64,000 bases of DNA from Liolophura sinensis (lineage: Eukaryota; Mollusca; Polyplacophora; Chitonida; Chitonidae), in assembly GCF_032854445.1 (NCBI RefSeq), contig NC_088297.1, forward strand, positions 16,195,127 through 16,259,126. Reading direction: 5' to 3'. A model generated the notes under the pieces. The model had not been told where the DNA came from. It saw only the letters and a list, made by a program, of their open reading frames with translations, and searched no databases. Positions 10,301 to 22,170 of this stretch are shown here, one piece after another (the stretch's first letter is position 1; each line of letters opens with the position of its first letter). Both the position numbers and the translations under genes were made by a program.

Positions 10301-12705
10301 CAGATATTAAAGAGATCAACAGAATATATAAATTGTTATCACCTTTGTCAAAGTGAATGAAGTCATTGACCAATGAGATTGCTTGTTTGAATCCAGCCCC
10401 AGGTGGATTGGCTGCAGATGAAATACTCAGGGATATATATCTAGCTTTTTCATTGGCCAGAATGTAGAATATAGAAGGGCTGTTAATTTTACCTTAATTC
10501 CTGAACCTTTTCGCATTTGAGAGCAACTTTCAGTGCAGTTTATGCACATTTTTAATTTGATTTTGGGAACAAAACTACATTGGTAAGATTGTCCAGTTTC
10601 AGGGCTTCACAAAAAGTATAATTTGATCAGTCAACACGGAAAAATGCCTTTAGAATATGCTTGAATTAACACCTTACGAACATGGAAAAAGGTTGAAGAA
10701 TTACAGTGATAGAGGAGTTACGTGTACCTGGTCATGTTCGACAACAGTAAAGTTGACACGTGTATAACTACATTCGTTGCGTTTACCCATTGGTTTGACA
10801 CTATGGTGATTGGGGTGTTTCTTCTTGTTGCTTTGGATGTGGAAATTTTTGAAATAAATACAGTACTTAAAAATATGAGAAAGGAAGTTATAAAATGCAC
10901 CTGTACATGTAATTATTTGTGACATTATAGATACAGGTAACTTTATCGTTAAACATGGTGCGCTTAATTTCAGGTATTGCCGAGTTTAACCTGTACGAAT
11001 GGGTCAAAGGAAGTTTACAAAGTTGCTGCAGGTGAGTTACCATGGAAACCAGACATGATGCAATTTTTTTTTGTTCTCATCAGTAATGTACTCAGCATTG
11101 GGTAAATTAGCCAATCAGAATGTGGATTTTTTGTTGTGAAAAGTATCTGAAAAAATTTATCAAGATGCAAAAGCAGAGATGTTATATCTTATTATAAGCA
11201 TGCTCTCTTCTGTCATCGATTTGTGGAATGTAAGATCAAGTTTTAAAAACAACCGGATGCATGTATAAATTTGGCATTTGAATAATGATTCGTTTCATTT
11301 TTATCGGTTGTTGGTTTCCGTGTAATAACTGTATCAAATTTTGTATTAATTTAGCATGGGATTTAGTCTTCAATCTTAACACACTGAGTCACTCACCGGT
11401 GCTGTGGCTGCAAGTTCAAGTCCGGCTCATGGTGCCTTTCTCTTCGGCTGACATAGGAAGATCTGCCAGCAATCTGCAGATGGTCGAAGGTTTCCCCTGA
11501 GCTCTGCCCAGTTTCCTCCAACCATAATATTGTCCACCATCGTATGAGTGAGATATTCTAGAGTACAATATTAAACACCAATCAGATGTGATAAATAAAT
11601 TACAAGCTAAGTTCTCAGCAACTACACAGATCCAGGATCAATCCTTGATCGAGTCACACCTAGGACTTTAAAAGAGGAAGTTGTAACTTCCTCGCTTGGC
11701 GTTCAGCATGAAGGGGATAGTGCAACGACTAGTTGACCCGTATCAGTATAATGGCTCGGGCGGGGCGGCTTACTTGCCTTCGGTAAGTCGTCTCAGTGAA
11801 GCAGTACTAAATAAAAGAGCGGTGGAAATCCGTCCTGCAACAAGGAGGCACATTACATGTACATGCACCCTAATGATTCCTTCGTCGTCATATGACTGAA
11901 AAATTGTTGAGTACGACGTTAAACCCCAAGCACTCACTCACTCAGCAACTACACCTCCTTTAAATTTACAGTCTTGTCAGTAATTTCAGCTTTATCTTTT
12001 TATCTCCCCGCCAGATGCCATCACCGCTTTTATTATTATTTGGTGATGTGTTCAGTAAAAAGTTTCCTTATTCCTTACACGGAGTCCAGCTCTTCCTCTC
12101 CGGTTGTACGTAGGAAGGTCTGCCAGCAACCTGCGGATGGTCGTGGGTTCTTTCAGGCTCTGCCCAGTTTCCTCCCACCATAATGCTGGCCACCGTCGTA
12201 TAAATGAAATATTCTTGAGTACGGCGTAAAACACCGATCAAATAAATAAATCAGATATTCCTCAAATACTGCGTTCTTAGTAATCATATCCCTTAATTTG
12301 AACTCCTGGTTTTCTCTCCGGCCGTAAGTGGGAAGGTCTGCCAGCACTTTGTAGATGGTCGTGGGTTTCCCCCGGGCTCTGGCCAGTTTCCTTCCACCAT
12401 AATGCTAATGATACCATAGTCGTATATAAGTGAAATATTCTTTAGTAAGGCTTAAAACACTAATCAGTGAAATAAACAAATAGATAAATTTGAAGTCTTT
12501 GCAAATTTCACATTTGTGTTTTTTCTTTTCCGCCAGACGTGGCCCACCACCACCTGAACAGGTGATTGTCACACCGAACACGCCAGCCATGTCAACCATG
12601 GCATCTCAGCTGACAGAGGACAACGAAGACTTCGCAGAGAGAGGGCGTTACCACCAGTCCGAGGTTGTCCGAGAAAACGACCTTGTGGAGTATGATGATG
12701 AATAA
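1365..12705 (+). CDS. SLC12A8: SLC12A8-type cation-chloride cotransporter, last eight exons (5' part outside window)
   Basis: Membrane cotransporter of the SLC12 amino acid/cation-chloride family. Exons by GT-AG sites and matching phases: 1365-1566, 3529-3616, 4743-4889, 5667-6183, 7470-7534, 9650-9767 (last of 13 copies), 10974-11031, 12537-12705. Conserved pieces in order: [74 protein letters not shown], then a long polar loop, CNRWVSFLG, the last membrane segment, and a tail with [17 protein letters not shown]. The GATCTR, RGPNK and tail motifs match SLC12A8 (CCC9) rather than NKCC, NCC or KCC. Visible coding is about 454 residues; the first membrane segments must lie left of position 1. 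The substrate is inferred from the family only: human SLC12A8 has been linked to polyamine, amino acid and NMN transport. Introns contain minisatellites, MITEs and SINEs. Confidence 0.9.
1868..2035 (+). mobile_element. MITE copy, truncated by minisatellite
   Basis: Same core as 1010-1240 (GAAAGAGCAACTTTCAGCAC, then a GATTTTGGAGACA block). The right half is missing where the 2036 tandem array starts. Confidence 0.6.
2036..3528. repeat. ~30-bp minisatellite ending at SLC12A8 exon acceptor
   Basis: About 50 degenerate units of the type CATTATTAGTGTTTTGGATCAG with alternating TTTCA and TTTTAAA spacers. The final degenerate units grade into the polypyrimidine tract and TTTCAG acceptor of the exon at 3529. 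Confidence 0.9.
3738..3990 (+). mobile_element. SINE family 1
   Basis: Contains the family core CTCTCCGGCCGTATGTGGGAAGGTCTGACAGCAACTTGCAG... and the tail CATAAAACACCGATGAAATAA. Lies in an SLC12A8 intron. Confidence 0.75.
4045..4735. repeat. 16-bp minisatellite (CAGTCAGTCAATCAAC)n abutting an exon
   Basis: Roughly 40 units with variants CAGCGAGTTAGTCAAT and CAGTTTATCAAC. The array ends a few bases before the TTTCTGCAG acceptor of the SLC12A8 exon at 4743. Confidence 0.93.
5055..5250 (-). mobile_element. MITE copy
   Basis: Begins GAATTCTTCAACCTATTCGC and contains GATAAAATTATACTTTTTGTGAAGCCC; ends near GAGGAATTAGGGTACC. Same family as 1010-1240 in the opposite orientation. Confidence 0.65.
6735..6985. 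repeat. 28-bp minisatellite in SLC12A8 intron
   Basis: About nine units of TTTGTGATCGCTAATTTGAG followed by GTCACC, with single-base variants. Confidence 0.9.
7138..7430 (+). mobile_element. SINE family 1, with short inverted fragment at its head
   Basis: The tRNA-like head GCGTGGCTCAGTTGGTTAG starts near 7175. Core GGGAAGGTCTGGCAGTAACC and tail AAAACACCAGTGAAATAAATA follow. Bases 7138-7175 are a short reverse-oriented piece of the same family. The copy ends 40 bp before an SLC12A8 exon. Confidence 0.8.
7560..7612 (+). mobile_element. SINE family 1, tail fragment
   Basis: Only the 3' end remains (GCATAAAACACCATTCAAATAAATAAATA). Confidence 0.55.
8054..9743 (+). repeat. 13-copy tandem array of an SLC12A8 exon with its acceptor
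   Basis: Exon copies start at 8116, 8213, 8347, 8481, 8615, 8749, 8883, 9017, 9151, 9285, 9419, 9516 and 9650. The unit is 134 bp, except after copies 1 and 11 where it is 97 bp. Each copy carries the same acceptor (TTTTCTCACAG) and encodes the same membrane segment, beginning [14 protein letters not shown]. Only copy 13 continues into GQASPGYFP and the donor GTAAGA. Reading on from any other full-length copy gives a short tail (VSMVTDG...) and a TGA within the next unit. Confidence 0.95.
9828..10190 (+). mobile_element. SINE family 2
   Basis: tRNA-like head GGCCCTGATAGCATAGTTGG..., body with GTTGACCCGTATCAGT and a Deu/Meta-like conserved middle, tail GACATTAAACCCCAAGCACT and (CACT)n. Near-identical to 11625 and 26543. 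Confidence 0.85.
10488..10708 (+). mobile_element. MITE, most complete copy
   Basis: Left end TTAATTCCTGAACCTTTTCGCA pairs imperfectly with the right end AAAAAGGTTGAAGAATTACAG as terminal inverted repeats. About 220 bp, non-coding. Defines the family seen at 255, 1010, 1868, 5055 and 42055. Confidence 0.7.
11384..11605 (+). mobile_element. SINE family 1
   Basis: Diverged copy with GGAAGATCTGCCAGCAATCTGCAG and a TTAAACACCAATCAGATGTGATAAATAAA-type tail. Confidence 0.7.
11625..11945 (+). mobile_element. SINE family 2, 5'-truncated
   Basis: Starts inside the tRNA-like part (GATCCAGGATCAATCCTTG). The rest matches 26543 closely and ends in ACTCACTCACTCA. Confidence 0.8.
12075..12255 (+). mobile_element. 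SINE family 1
   Basis: Core AGGAAGGTCTGCCAGCAACC and tail GTAAAACACCGATCAAATAAATAA. Tandem with the copy at 12296. Confidence 0.75.
12296..12490 (+). mobile_element. SINE family 1
   Basis: Core CTCTCCGGCCGTAAGTGGGAAGG and tail AAAACACTAATCAGTGAAATAA. It ends about 45 bp before the last SLC12A8 exon. Confidence 0.75.
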
Positions 12706-15330
12706 AGTAAAGCTAAAAACAAAACGAAAAACAAAAAGGAGACAGACGTGTCGATTTAAAGCTACCCTACTATCATGATGGTATCATGATGGTATCATGA
12801 TGGTATTTAGGAAATATTAAGGTGTAATCCATCAGAGGAAAATGATGTCATGGAATAATAAAAGTATGATCTGTAAATGAAAAAAAGAAAGAAGATGGAA
12901 TCTACACTACACTTGAAATTGTGATGTTTATGAATCGTGTAAAATGAAGAGATCTCAAAGACTGTCTGATGGTGATAAGTAACAGAAAAAATATGTGAAA
13001 TCTTACGAAGGGTAATACTTAAAAGATAAAGGTGATAATTCTTGGAAGTTGTGCAAGAAAAATGATCCTGCGCAAAAAAACTGGATGAAAATACTTAAGT
13101 TTAATTATCAGTTTAATTACTCGTATTATGATTTAACTTAGTTTAGTCACGTGCAATTTTGAAAGCGTTGTGACAGAGAGCGATCTTGTTTGACTATAAT
13201 TAGAGCATTGTACTTTATTTAAAACAAAACGTAAATCACAAGTTTGAAAGTTTCCAACATCCTTGTGAAGATGACCTCATAAATTATGACCAATGTTGAC
13301 TAAATTATACAGAAAAAAATCGTTATTTTAATCTTCTGTTTTGGGGGAAATTTGGGGATTTACCCATACATGTATGGGTTTTTAAGTTTCGTTTATATTT
13401 ACTTGATCTGTGTTTATTTTTATGACTTGTAGATATACATGTATACATCGTATCTCAAGTGTATATACATATGAATGTGCTTAGTCAAAAGTTGCTTCTT
13501 CCAAACTGAAGTCGCAACACAAGAAATCCAAGGTCTGAAGCTTGAGGATTCCAAAGTCATTCAGATTAATTACATGTTTAATTTATTTTAATACTACATT
13601 TGCGATCATGACATGCAATTGCATGCATTTGTACTTATCGGTACTTACCCTGTAGTCTACTTGTGCCCTACGGAGGCCTTAACATGTAAGATAATGGTGG
13701 CTTTTTTACTTAGTTATCTTAATTTCTGTCTTTGTGATTAGTACTACATGAAGGATAAGTGACCAAAAGGGTCTGTTGAGCAGAATTTTTGTGATTATGA
13801 GGATATGCTTGAATATTTTTTATGCCAAGAATCTGATTTTTAGTTTTCAGAGCTAGTCTGATATTTTCTCATTTATTTTGAAAAGGTGTAGGTGACTCTT
13901 TATTCTCTTGGAAGCTTTAAGAATATTTATGTTTATGAGAATTTTTTGACATCTTCATTTGCATATTTATGTTGGGGTTTACCTTAGTTCTAACTTAAAT
14001 TCGATGCCATATATTTTTTTACATCCATAACCTGCGTTTACACATTTGGTTTAAAATCCAAAGAACCTGAAGATTCCTAAATATGGCCTGTTGTAGATTA
14101 TACTGTTATAAAAGTTTTCACTATGTTTAATCTCTGATATATGTGAATATTAATTGTAATATTACTATTGGACGCATATAAAAATGGGTAAATTAATTTT
14201 CACTAAAATTAAATAATTAAAATTAAATAGAATCAACCATATTATAATCATTTCATTGTGAGACAATTCAAAATGTTGAGTTCTTTTTGTTTTGTTTATT
14301 TCAAACAAGCGGTTCCTTTTATTTCTAAGCAAACATGCGGCCATTTAGAGCAGATTGCCAGTTTTCAAACTGTGCAGCTCATTTTGATTTAAAACTTCTT
14401 GTCCAAAATTGTTAAGATATATTCAATGAAAATTGAATGAACTGAACTTAAAAGAGAGAAAAAAAAGACAAATGGGATATTCCAGATTTTAGTCTTTATA
14501 CATGTGCATTGTCATACATGGATATGCATATTGCTCCTGTACTTGCATAAAATTTGATCCTCTGTTGTCTTCGATCCGGGTTCAGTATGGGTGAATTCTG
14601 AAGTTATTTTCAATTTTCAATTCAAAAGTTTCAACTGTAACTCAACAATTTTTTGCGTCAACACCCTTCCCATCCAAGTAGATATGTACATTGTAACCCA
14701 GCCTCAGGAAACATGCAGAATTATGCAAATTTTCCAGGTACAGGCCTGGGAATCAGCATAGGCATTATAGTAGGCCCTGCACAATGGATATAACAGTGCA
14801 GCATGTACTAAACTTGTTATTGGTTTGTTAGAATTGTGATATGTTAATTTGTGATATTTGTCAATGTTGTGATTTAATACTTTTTAATTTGCATGCCATA
14901 GGATCATTGTTTATTATTTATATTGTTGAGAAGAAATCCATTTTCTGTTTTGCTGATTTTTTCACTGAAATATTTAGTCTGTATTCATGTTGATACATGT
15001 TTATTAATTGGTCATGTCCCTGTACTTATGTTTATTCACATGAGATGTGAGACATTCTCACTGTAACAATTATTCACGTAGACATTCTCACTGTAACGAT
15101 TATTCACTTAGTCGTAACGATTAAGGGAGAAGAAAATATAAAAGTGATGCCAAAATCAGTTGAAAGAGTGAATAAACTTATTTGCAAATATGGTCTTTAA
15201 TATTTTTTCAGTTTATTTTTCAAGAAAAAGGGTATTTGGAAATATTTATAATATTTGTGAATACATTAAAAATATAGATATGATCAAAGTCTAGGTTGAA
15301 CATGTTTTTTTTAGCTGAAAAGACCAAATT
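12706..15330 (+). other. SLC12A8 3' UTR and AT-rich flank
   Basis: No ORF of note follows the stop codon. A short TATCATGATGG repeat lies at 12770-12800 and the first AATAAA at 12857-12862. The true transcript end cannot be set from the sequence. Confidence 0.45.
12857..12862 (+). promoter_or_regulatory. candidate poly(A) signal of SLC12A8
   Basis: AATAAA about 150 bp after the stop codon. In AT-rich sequence such hexamers also occur by chance. Confidence 0.35.
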
Positions 15331-15390
15331 CTAGTGCAAGTATGTGCATTAAACATGTGTTACATCCTCATTTATAACATTATTACACAA

Positions 15391-15392
<2 letters not shown>

Positions 15393-15446
<54 letters not shown>
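15393..15446. repeat. (TA)n microsatellite
   Basis: An unbroken TA run of about 25 dinucleotides. Confidence 0.95.
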
Positions 15447-15450
<4 letters not shown>

Positions 15451-16299
15451 CACCAAAAGGTGGTCCCAAATACCCACCATACATTATATTATTTTCAAGT
15501 GTCTTTCTCTCTTTAAAGAAAAATAATTAAAAAAAAAGTATTGAAGACCATATTCACCATTAACTTTTTGCCACCTTTCATCTGAACTTTTTGATGTAAA
15601 TCTTATGTTTTCTCCACCTTTAAACTGGACTTGTGCAGCTTGTGGTGTCATGTACGAGAAACCTTGTGGGTCATTGTTGTGTCTTAAGCTCGAGTCTAAA
15701 CTTCAACACTTTACTCGTTATTTCATGCTACAATGTTGACAGGATTCCTGACTATAATTGCATGCATGTGGAGCCTTTACTTAAGGCTGTTCTCAAAATG
15801 TGAATCTTTATTTAATGTTGCTATCAATATATACGTGTTGCCCAAAATATTACAGTATGTTTGGACTTCTTAAAAATGTTGCTACATATTGCCCACAACA
15901 GAAGTCTTTATTTAATGTTGTGATATATGCACGCATACTGCCTTTTGCACAAACTTTAAGTTAATTTTGTGACATGAGCACGTTGCCCATAGCACGAGTC
16001 TCGCTTGTTGTTTTTTTTTTGTTTTTGTTTTTTTTTCGTGTAAAAGTTGCATTCCATGATAGACTTATTACCTTCTCTTTCTAATTTGCATATGTTGCTT
16101 CTGCAGTGTAAGGTACACATCTCTTGCAAACTGTGCAAATTCTTTAGAAGATGATTTCATTTTAATCACTTGTACTTTCAAGGACATTTACAAAGGTACT
16201 GGTACTGGTAGTTTTAAATTTACTCTATTATTTTTTGTACAATGGGCTGAAATAACTAGTTTACAGCAAACCATAAACTGACATAATTTGCATTTTGGG

Positions 16300-16480
16300 G
16301 CCTGCCTGCAATGACCCAGGAGCCTCTCACTAATGCAGTCGCTATGAGTCCAGATCATGCTGGCTTTCTGCCTCGCGGTATGTGGGAAGGTCGGGCAACC
16401 TGCGAATGGTCGTGGGTCTTCCCTGGACACTGCCAGGTTTCCTTCCACTATAGTGCTGGCACCATAAATAAATAAATATT
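16300..16480 (+). mobile_element. SINE family 1
   Basis: AATGACCCAGGAGCC..., core GTGGGAAGGTCGGGCAACCTGCG, tail with CCATAAATAAATAAAT. Confidence 0.7.
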
Positions 16481-16724
16481 TTCCGTTTTAAAGCACACAT
16501 TAACTGTGGTTCTCTGGTTTTTTAAGGGTTTTTTTTCTAGTCCATTATGAATATGACACTTTCTCATTCCACTTTGGAATGTTTCGATCTTTATACAGTC
16601 ATGATAATCACTAATTAAATGAAAATGTTTGCTTACTAAAGTATTTATAATGTAAAACATTCCATCTTCAGGCCTTTTTACTTATTGTCTTCATATTAAT
16701 TTATACATGGCAACATGTTTATGT

Positions 16725-17035
16725 GCTAAGGCAATGTCTGTATTGTTGTGACAATGTCTATATTGCCATCGGAATGTCTATTGTTATGGCAATGTCTGTA
16801 TTGTTGTGACAATGTCTATATTGCCATCGGAATGTCTATTGTTATGGCAGTGTCTGTATTGTTGTGACAATGTCTATATTGCCATCGGAATGTCTATTGT
16901 TATGGCAATGTCTGTATTGTTGTGACAATGTCTATATTGCCATCGGAATGTCTATTGTTATGGCAGTGTCTGTATTGTTGTGACAATGTCTATATTGCCA
17001 TCGGAATGTCTATTGTTATGGCAGTGTCTTCAAAC
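16725..17035. repeat. 60-bp minisatellite, five units
   Basis: The unit contains TATTGTTGTGACAATGTCTA, CCATCGGAATGTC and GTTATGGCA. Units differ at one or two bases (CAATG against CAGTG). Confidence 0.92.
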
Positions 17036-18054
17036 AGCCAAATTGTGTAGTTACATTAATTATAAATTTAGTATCCCCCCCTATCTTCTTTTTCGAATCG
17101 ACTAAAAATTATGGGTAGCTTTTTTTTGTAAGCACTCTGTGTTCATTTGCTTAGAGCATTCCTTTGATACAAAGTTTTATTTTACACTATCTATTAGCCA
17201 TTTACCATTTTTTCTGAATTGTCTTTAGATATTCTACGAATATTAAGCCTGCCTTTACTGTTTACCCAAGTGAATTTTATTTCCCCAAAGCCGCTCGAAA
17301 AGTGAAAATATTTTTTTCTCTTTAAGAGCGGCACAGGGACAGATTAGTTTGCAGCAGAGGGCAAATATAACACAATATGAGGACAGTTTGACTTGTAATG
17401 AGGCCTGAGTTTTGTGTATTAAGTTTCTCTGGTTATTGCTGCTGAAATGAGCTTCCTACTTAATTAATCAGTGTGTCTAAATAATTAGCACACAATCAGC
17501 CATTTTTCAATCCGTAATAAAACAGGTGAGGCAGATTTTGTAGTACCTGCACACATAAGATATTTGAAATAAATAGCTTGTAACTGAAATTATCCATTTT
17601 TTGGAGAAGTTTTTTTTTTCTTTTCTGTTTTTTTTTTTTTTGGATGATGGACATCATTAAGTAAACTTAGCTTTAAAGAAAAGTAAAAGCATTTGTCCAC
17701 AGCTATAGCTCATGTATTTTATTTAAGATTGCAACCCTTGGAAATTTGCAATTAAGATAAAATGTTATTGCGTGTAGCAAGACTACAGATACCAAAGATG
17801 TTTTTTGTCGTTTAGGATATGATCAAGACTTAAACAAAGATATTTATTTAAAAATGTGTATGATATGTTAACATGTGTTACTGCATGTGCTGTGTATTTT
17901 GTTTTACGTTTACTCGGTTATGTTATTTATTTGTTAGTTTTTCATTCCATTGTCATTCTTTCCTGACTTAGGATTTTCATATATTTAATCTTTTAGCTCT
18001 TGAAATAGGGTATTCAGTGTTACTTTGCGTTTTTATTTGCACAAGATGTCGGGG

Positions 18055-18085
18055 GTGGGCTGCGTGGCTCAGTTGGTTAGCGCGC
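18055..18085 (+). mobile_element. SINE family 1, head fragment
   Basis: GCGTGGCTCAGTTGGTTAGCGCG matches the tRNA-like head at 7175. Nothing of the body follows, so it is not a tRNA gene. Confidence 0.5.
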
Positions 18086-19804
18086 CACATGTACAAACAT
18101 GTGTGTAGAGCCACACCTACTTGGCTATATTTTTGCAGTAAAAACATGATTGTAATACTTATGTGTTTAAACTTGCTTGCAGCTTAGATGCAGCATAACT
18201 TTACTTCATTTGTTTGTGTAGTGCCATTTCTGTTACATGGTCTTTGTTTTGTTTTGTTTTTGTTTTTTGTTTATTTTACCACCTTTTGGATAAGGTAAAA
18301 TGCATTTTGTGTTGATGGAGGTTGTCTGTTACCAGTTTACGTTTTAATGTTTTCAGTATAATTAAAGCAAGCCCATCTGTTGGCTGGAGATTTTACATTA
18401 AGTTATTCATGATGGACAACAAATTGCAATTGTCCCAAGGTGTGGTTCAATTTCATTTAGTTACTTGCACACAGCTAAGACTGTAAAATGATCAAATATT
18501 CAGCTTGTTGATCAATTTGCAAGGCTTTGGACGATTTTGCAAATTTCTTCTTTGCTATTTTGAAAACTTCGTGCTAAAATTAGTAACACTGGTAACCCAT
18601 TTTGCAAACTTATTAGTACTGATTTACTTACAAGGTTAACGGCTTTGTAAGGTTCCAGTCATTCATGACAGGGAAATATTTTCTGACCCCTGATAAATTA
18701 TATATTGTAGGGTTTTTTTTCTGGCTTGATGCAAAATCAGGGTATATATTAGGGTGTTACTTGGGTAATTGATAATGGTATATTAATTGCTATTCCTTGC
18801 ATCTGAATGTACCTTCATGTTAATTTGTGTTTAGGTTTGAATGTGTGTACTTATGACAAACAATTCCTATGTAATGTGGTGTGCAAATATTGTGTGTCAA
18901 CAATAGACAATTAGTGTGCATGTACTGTGTATAGCATGTCATTGGTCATTTGCATATAGTGTAGTATACAAAGAATACATTTAATTCTGATAATCCTTGT
19001 ACGATACGAAAATTACAGTATGATAAATGTATCAGTGTAATATGAAAGTCTATTTTTCTTCAGAACTAAATGTACATTGTGTTTGTTAGGAATGTGAAAT
19101 ATGATACGGTAATATTTCACATTAAACATTGTTCATATATGCAGTATCACATTATTAATTATATAAACATGTAGCTCATTATAGCCATTTAATTAGACAG
19201 CCATATTTGAGCAGTTCATATACCTTGACCTAAAGATTATTGACAGACTAATGCTGAACTTGTGAAACCATATTTTTGTCTCACTCTTACGCAGGATGCC
19301 GGGCATTGAAATTCTTGTGTATAATCTGCAGGGGTCTGAGCGGAGTTTTGTCTCATCCTCCATTGAAATGCAGCCAACGATGTGAGGAAGATTTATGAAA
19401 ACAATGTTTTGTCACCCATTTGCAAAGAATCTACATATTGCTGAAGTTTAAACCATATCCTGGAATCCTGAATTGAAAACAATAATGTTTAGCCTTCAGA
19501 AATCGGGCACAAAAGAGAACCCTAAATCCTCAAGAACTTTGCACGGTAAAATTTTGATGCAATTTGTAAACATAATGCATTAGGATTTTGGAGATTAAAA
19601 TGTGTACACGGACACATATGAACTTAATCACAGGAATTATTAAATAACCTGTTCAGAAACATCTCCTGCAATTTGCCAAAACCTGCGCTGATGTCTGCGG
19701 TCGAATCTGATATAAAATATATTGCATATATTGGGAGACAATGTATTTTGAAGTAGTCCATAAATGTAAATTTACAGCAGCGCTCGTGAATTTTAACGTA
19801 CATT

Positions 19805-20300
19805 TTCATGTTTTGAATTATTTGAAATTATCCCTTCATGACAGAACCTGCGTCATGTTTATTAATTTTGAAATTGTCTGTTCATGACTTTCAGCGTCTT
19901 GTGTTATAATTTGAAATTATATGTTCATGACTTTACTGTGTAATTTGCATAATTTTGAAATATTCTGTTCATGGTGTGTCCTGTTGAATGATTTGATATT
20001 CTCCATTCATGACTTAACGTCATGTTCATTAATTTGGAAATTTTCTGTTCATGACTTCCAGCGTTTTGGTCAGTAATTTGAATCTTTCAAATTAGGTTAA
20101 GTTCATGACTTAACTGCGTCATGATATTCTTGAGTACGGCGTAAAACACCAATCAAATAAATAAATAAATAAATAACTGATTCATGTTTATTAATTTGGT
20201 AAAATTCTGTTCATGACTTAGTATGTCTCATAATTGGACATTTTCTGTTCATGACTTTCAGCATCTTGTTCAATTATTTCAAATTTTCTGTTGTTGAGCT
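19805..20300. repeat. degenerate ~60-bp tandem repeat
   Basis: Repeated motif TAATTTGAAATTTTCTGTTC followed by ATGACTTTCAGCGTC, about eight diverged units. A SINE tail (20126-20178) interrupts it. Confidence 0.7.
20126..20178 (+). mobile_element. SINE family 1, tail
   Basis: GATATTCTTGAGTACGGCGT, then AAAACACCAATC and (AAAT)n. Confidence 0.65.
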
Positions 20301-20569
20301 ACAGCGTTGTGTTCATGTATATTGTTTGTGGTCATGAGTGTTCATGTACAACGTATACGTTTAAGAGTTGTAGCGAATCTAATGGTCGTGTACAATCATG
20401 GCTATTAATCCGTTAATGTTATAAAATGGTGGCATTCTTGACGATGTGAAAAGAAAGTCACAAATGATTGCCATTCATGTATAATAAATGTTGAGTCCTT
20501 GGAAGGAAGTTTGCAGTTGTTTGTTCTTTTACTGTGTTTAAATAATTATAGAAGAATAATTTATTATGG

Positions 20570-20935
20570 CCATGCACCGCTTCGGCGAGTGACCTATTGG
20601 TTAGATCGCTCGCCTCGTAGTCGGGAGATCTGGAATCTAACCCGGGTCGGGTCATGCCAAAATTTTTCAAAATGCTTCTTGCTGCTGCCTCGTTTGACAT
20701 TCAGCACTGATAGCTTAGAACAAGGAAACAGGACTGGTTGGCCCGGTGTCAGTATAGTCACTGGGTGGGGTGTCATGCCTGCTGTCTTTGGCATGATGCT
20801 TCGGAGGCGGCAGCACTCCGGCGGCATAGATTGGCCCTCTCACAAGAAGACAGTATATGTACACACATGTAATGTCCCCTCTTCGTCGTATGATTGAAAA
20901 ATTGTTAAGTACGGAGTAAAAGGGAAAGCATACAA
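20570..20935 (+). mobile_element. SINE family 3
   Basis: tRNA-like head GCGAGTGACCTATTGGTTAG, body GGTGTCATGCCTGCTGTCTT..., tail GAAAAATTGTTAAGTACGGAG. Related to families 1 and 2 in the tail. Confidence 0.75.
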
Positions 20936-20976
20936 ACATTCATAATTTTTTTTTCTTTGCCATTCACCTACGTAAG

Positions 20977-21300
20977 TTAATCAAATTGCTCAAGGAGATA
21001 TAGTGTAAGCCTGGATTTAAAAAGAGATGTGGAATTTATAATACGAAGAGTGATGGGTAGTTTATTCCATTCTCGAGGGCAAATTGCACTTAAGAAGAAC
21101 GATAAGTTCGTTCTGTACATGGGCCTGTTATAATCCAATCGAGTTGCTCTAGTCACATAGTGGTGGATCGCAGATTGTTTTAACATAAGTTTCGTACCTG
21201 GGAGGAATATGTTCGGGGTGATAAAAAAAACTTGTGTGCTAAGAGTGATACAGATAGAATGTTCATCTCTCGCGGTGGTAAGATGGATAGCTGACGGAAC
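20977..21300 (-). pseudogene. LINE reverse-transcriptase ORF, C-terminal tail
   Basis: The minus-strand reading frame ends in REWNKLPITLRIINSTSLFK followed by a short SRLTLYLLE tail. This 'WN.LP...I....S...FK..L..YL' form is typical of the end of non-LTR retrotransposon ORF2 proteins (CR1/RTE-like). No reverse transcriptase palm is present, so it is a 5'-truncated insertion, which is the usual fate of LINEs. Confidence 0.7.
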
Positions 21301-21864
21301 AGAGGGGGGTGTGATCATTTCTTTTTGAATGAGTGATAGTTCGAATGGCGCGTGTTTTAGACTCAACATATTGGTATGCACGCAAGTGCACATCGGACAG
21401 CAATTTGTGTCTGTGTATGTGCTTGTGTTTTATTTTTACTAATATATATTTGATTATCAATATTTAACACTTCATGGGGTTTACGTACAGGAATGCCCTA
21501 TTTGTGTTTTAAAAAGCCTTGAAATGCCGCTATTAAGTTGTAGGCCTATGCCGGACTTGAAACTCATCCACCCGACTCAGACGGGTGCGTTTATAACATA
21601 CTAGTAAACCTTTTTATTTGGTGAGAGGGTACGATGGTATGATTACGCTGACCTGTTAGTGCCATTCGAAACTTTTAGCATTTTCTAATGATTTACCGTG
21701 TTTCAAGACTGTTTTCTCCGCGGGGAAATCTTTTCTCCGCAGTGGAAAGGTTTTCTCCGCAGAGAACACGTTTTTCGCCGTTTTTCGAAGTTTATAGATA
21801 TAATATATGAATTTTGTGTAACTTCTCCGATTTGGTTTTACATATAGGTTTACTACACATGTAG

Positions 21865-22170
21865 GCCCTTCTGTTGAAAAATGGTTAGAACGTCCGCCAC
21901 GGAGTCGGGAGACCGCGGTATCAAACACTTTAAAAATGGTACTTGCTGCTACCTCGCTTGGAGCTCAGCATTATAATGTGACTGGGTGGGGTGTCATGTC
22001 TGGTGTCTTTGGCATGATACTTCAGTGGGAGCAGCACTTCGGCGGCATGGACTCGCTGTGTACACAATAGAAGAAGACACAATATATGTACATACACCTA
22101 ATGACTCCTGGTCATCATATGACTGAAAAGTGTGACATTAAACCCCAAGAATGAAGTAATAAATACCTAC
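21865..22170 (+). mobile_element. SINE family 3
   Basis: AACGTCCGCCACGGAGTCGGGAG head remnant, GGGGTGTCATGTCTGGTGTC body, and a tail with TGACATTAAACCCCAAG. Confidence 0.7.

Larger units (their letters stand above)
15447..20560. other. AT-rich intergenic region without recognisable genes
   Basis: Only short ORFs of no recognisable character. It contains a family-1 SINE (16300), a 60-bp minisatellite (16725-17035), homopolymer runs, a SINE head fragment (18055) and a degenerate repeat from 19805 to 20300. Confidence 0.6.

Noticed and set aside
20499-20897. 132-codon plus-strand frame
   Set aside because: Made of a family-3 SINE.
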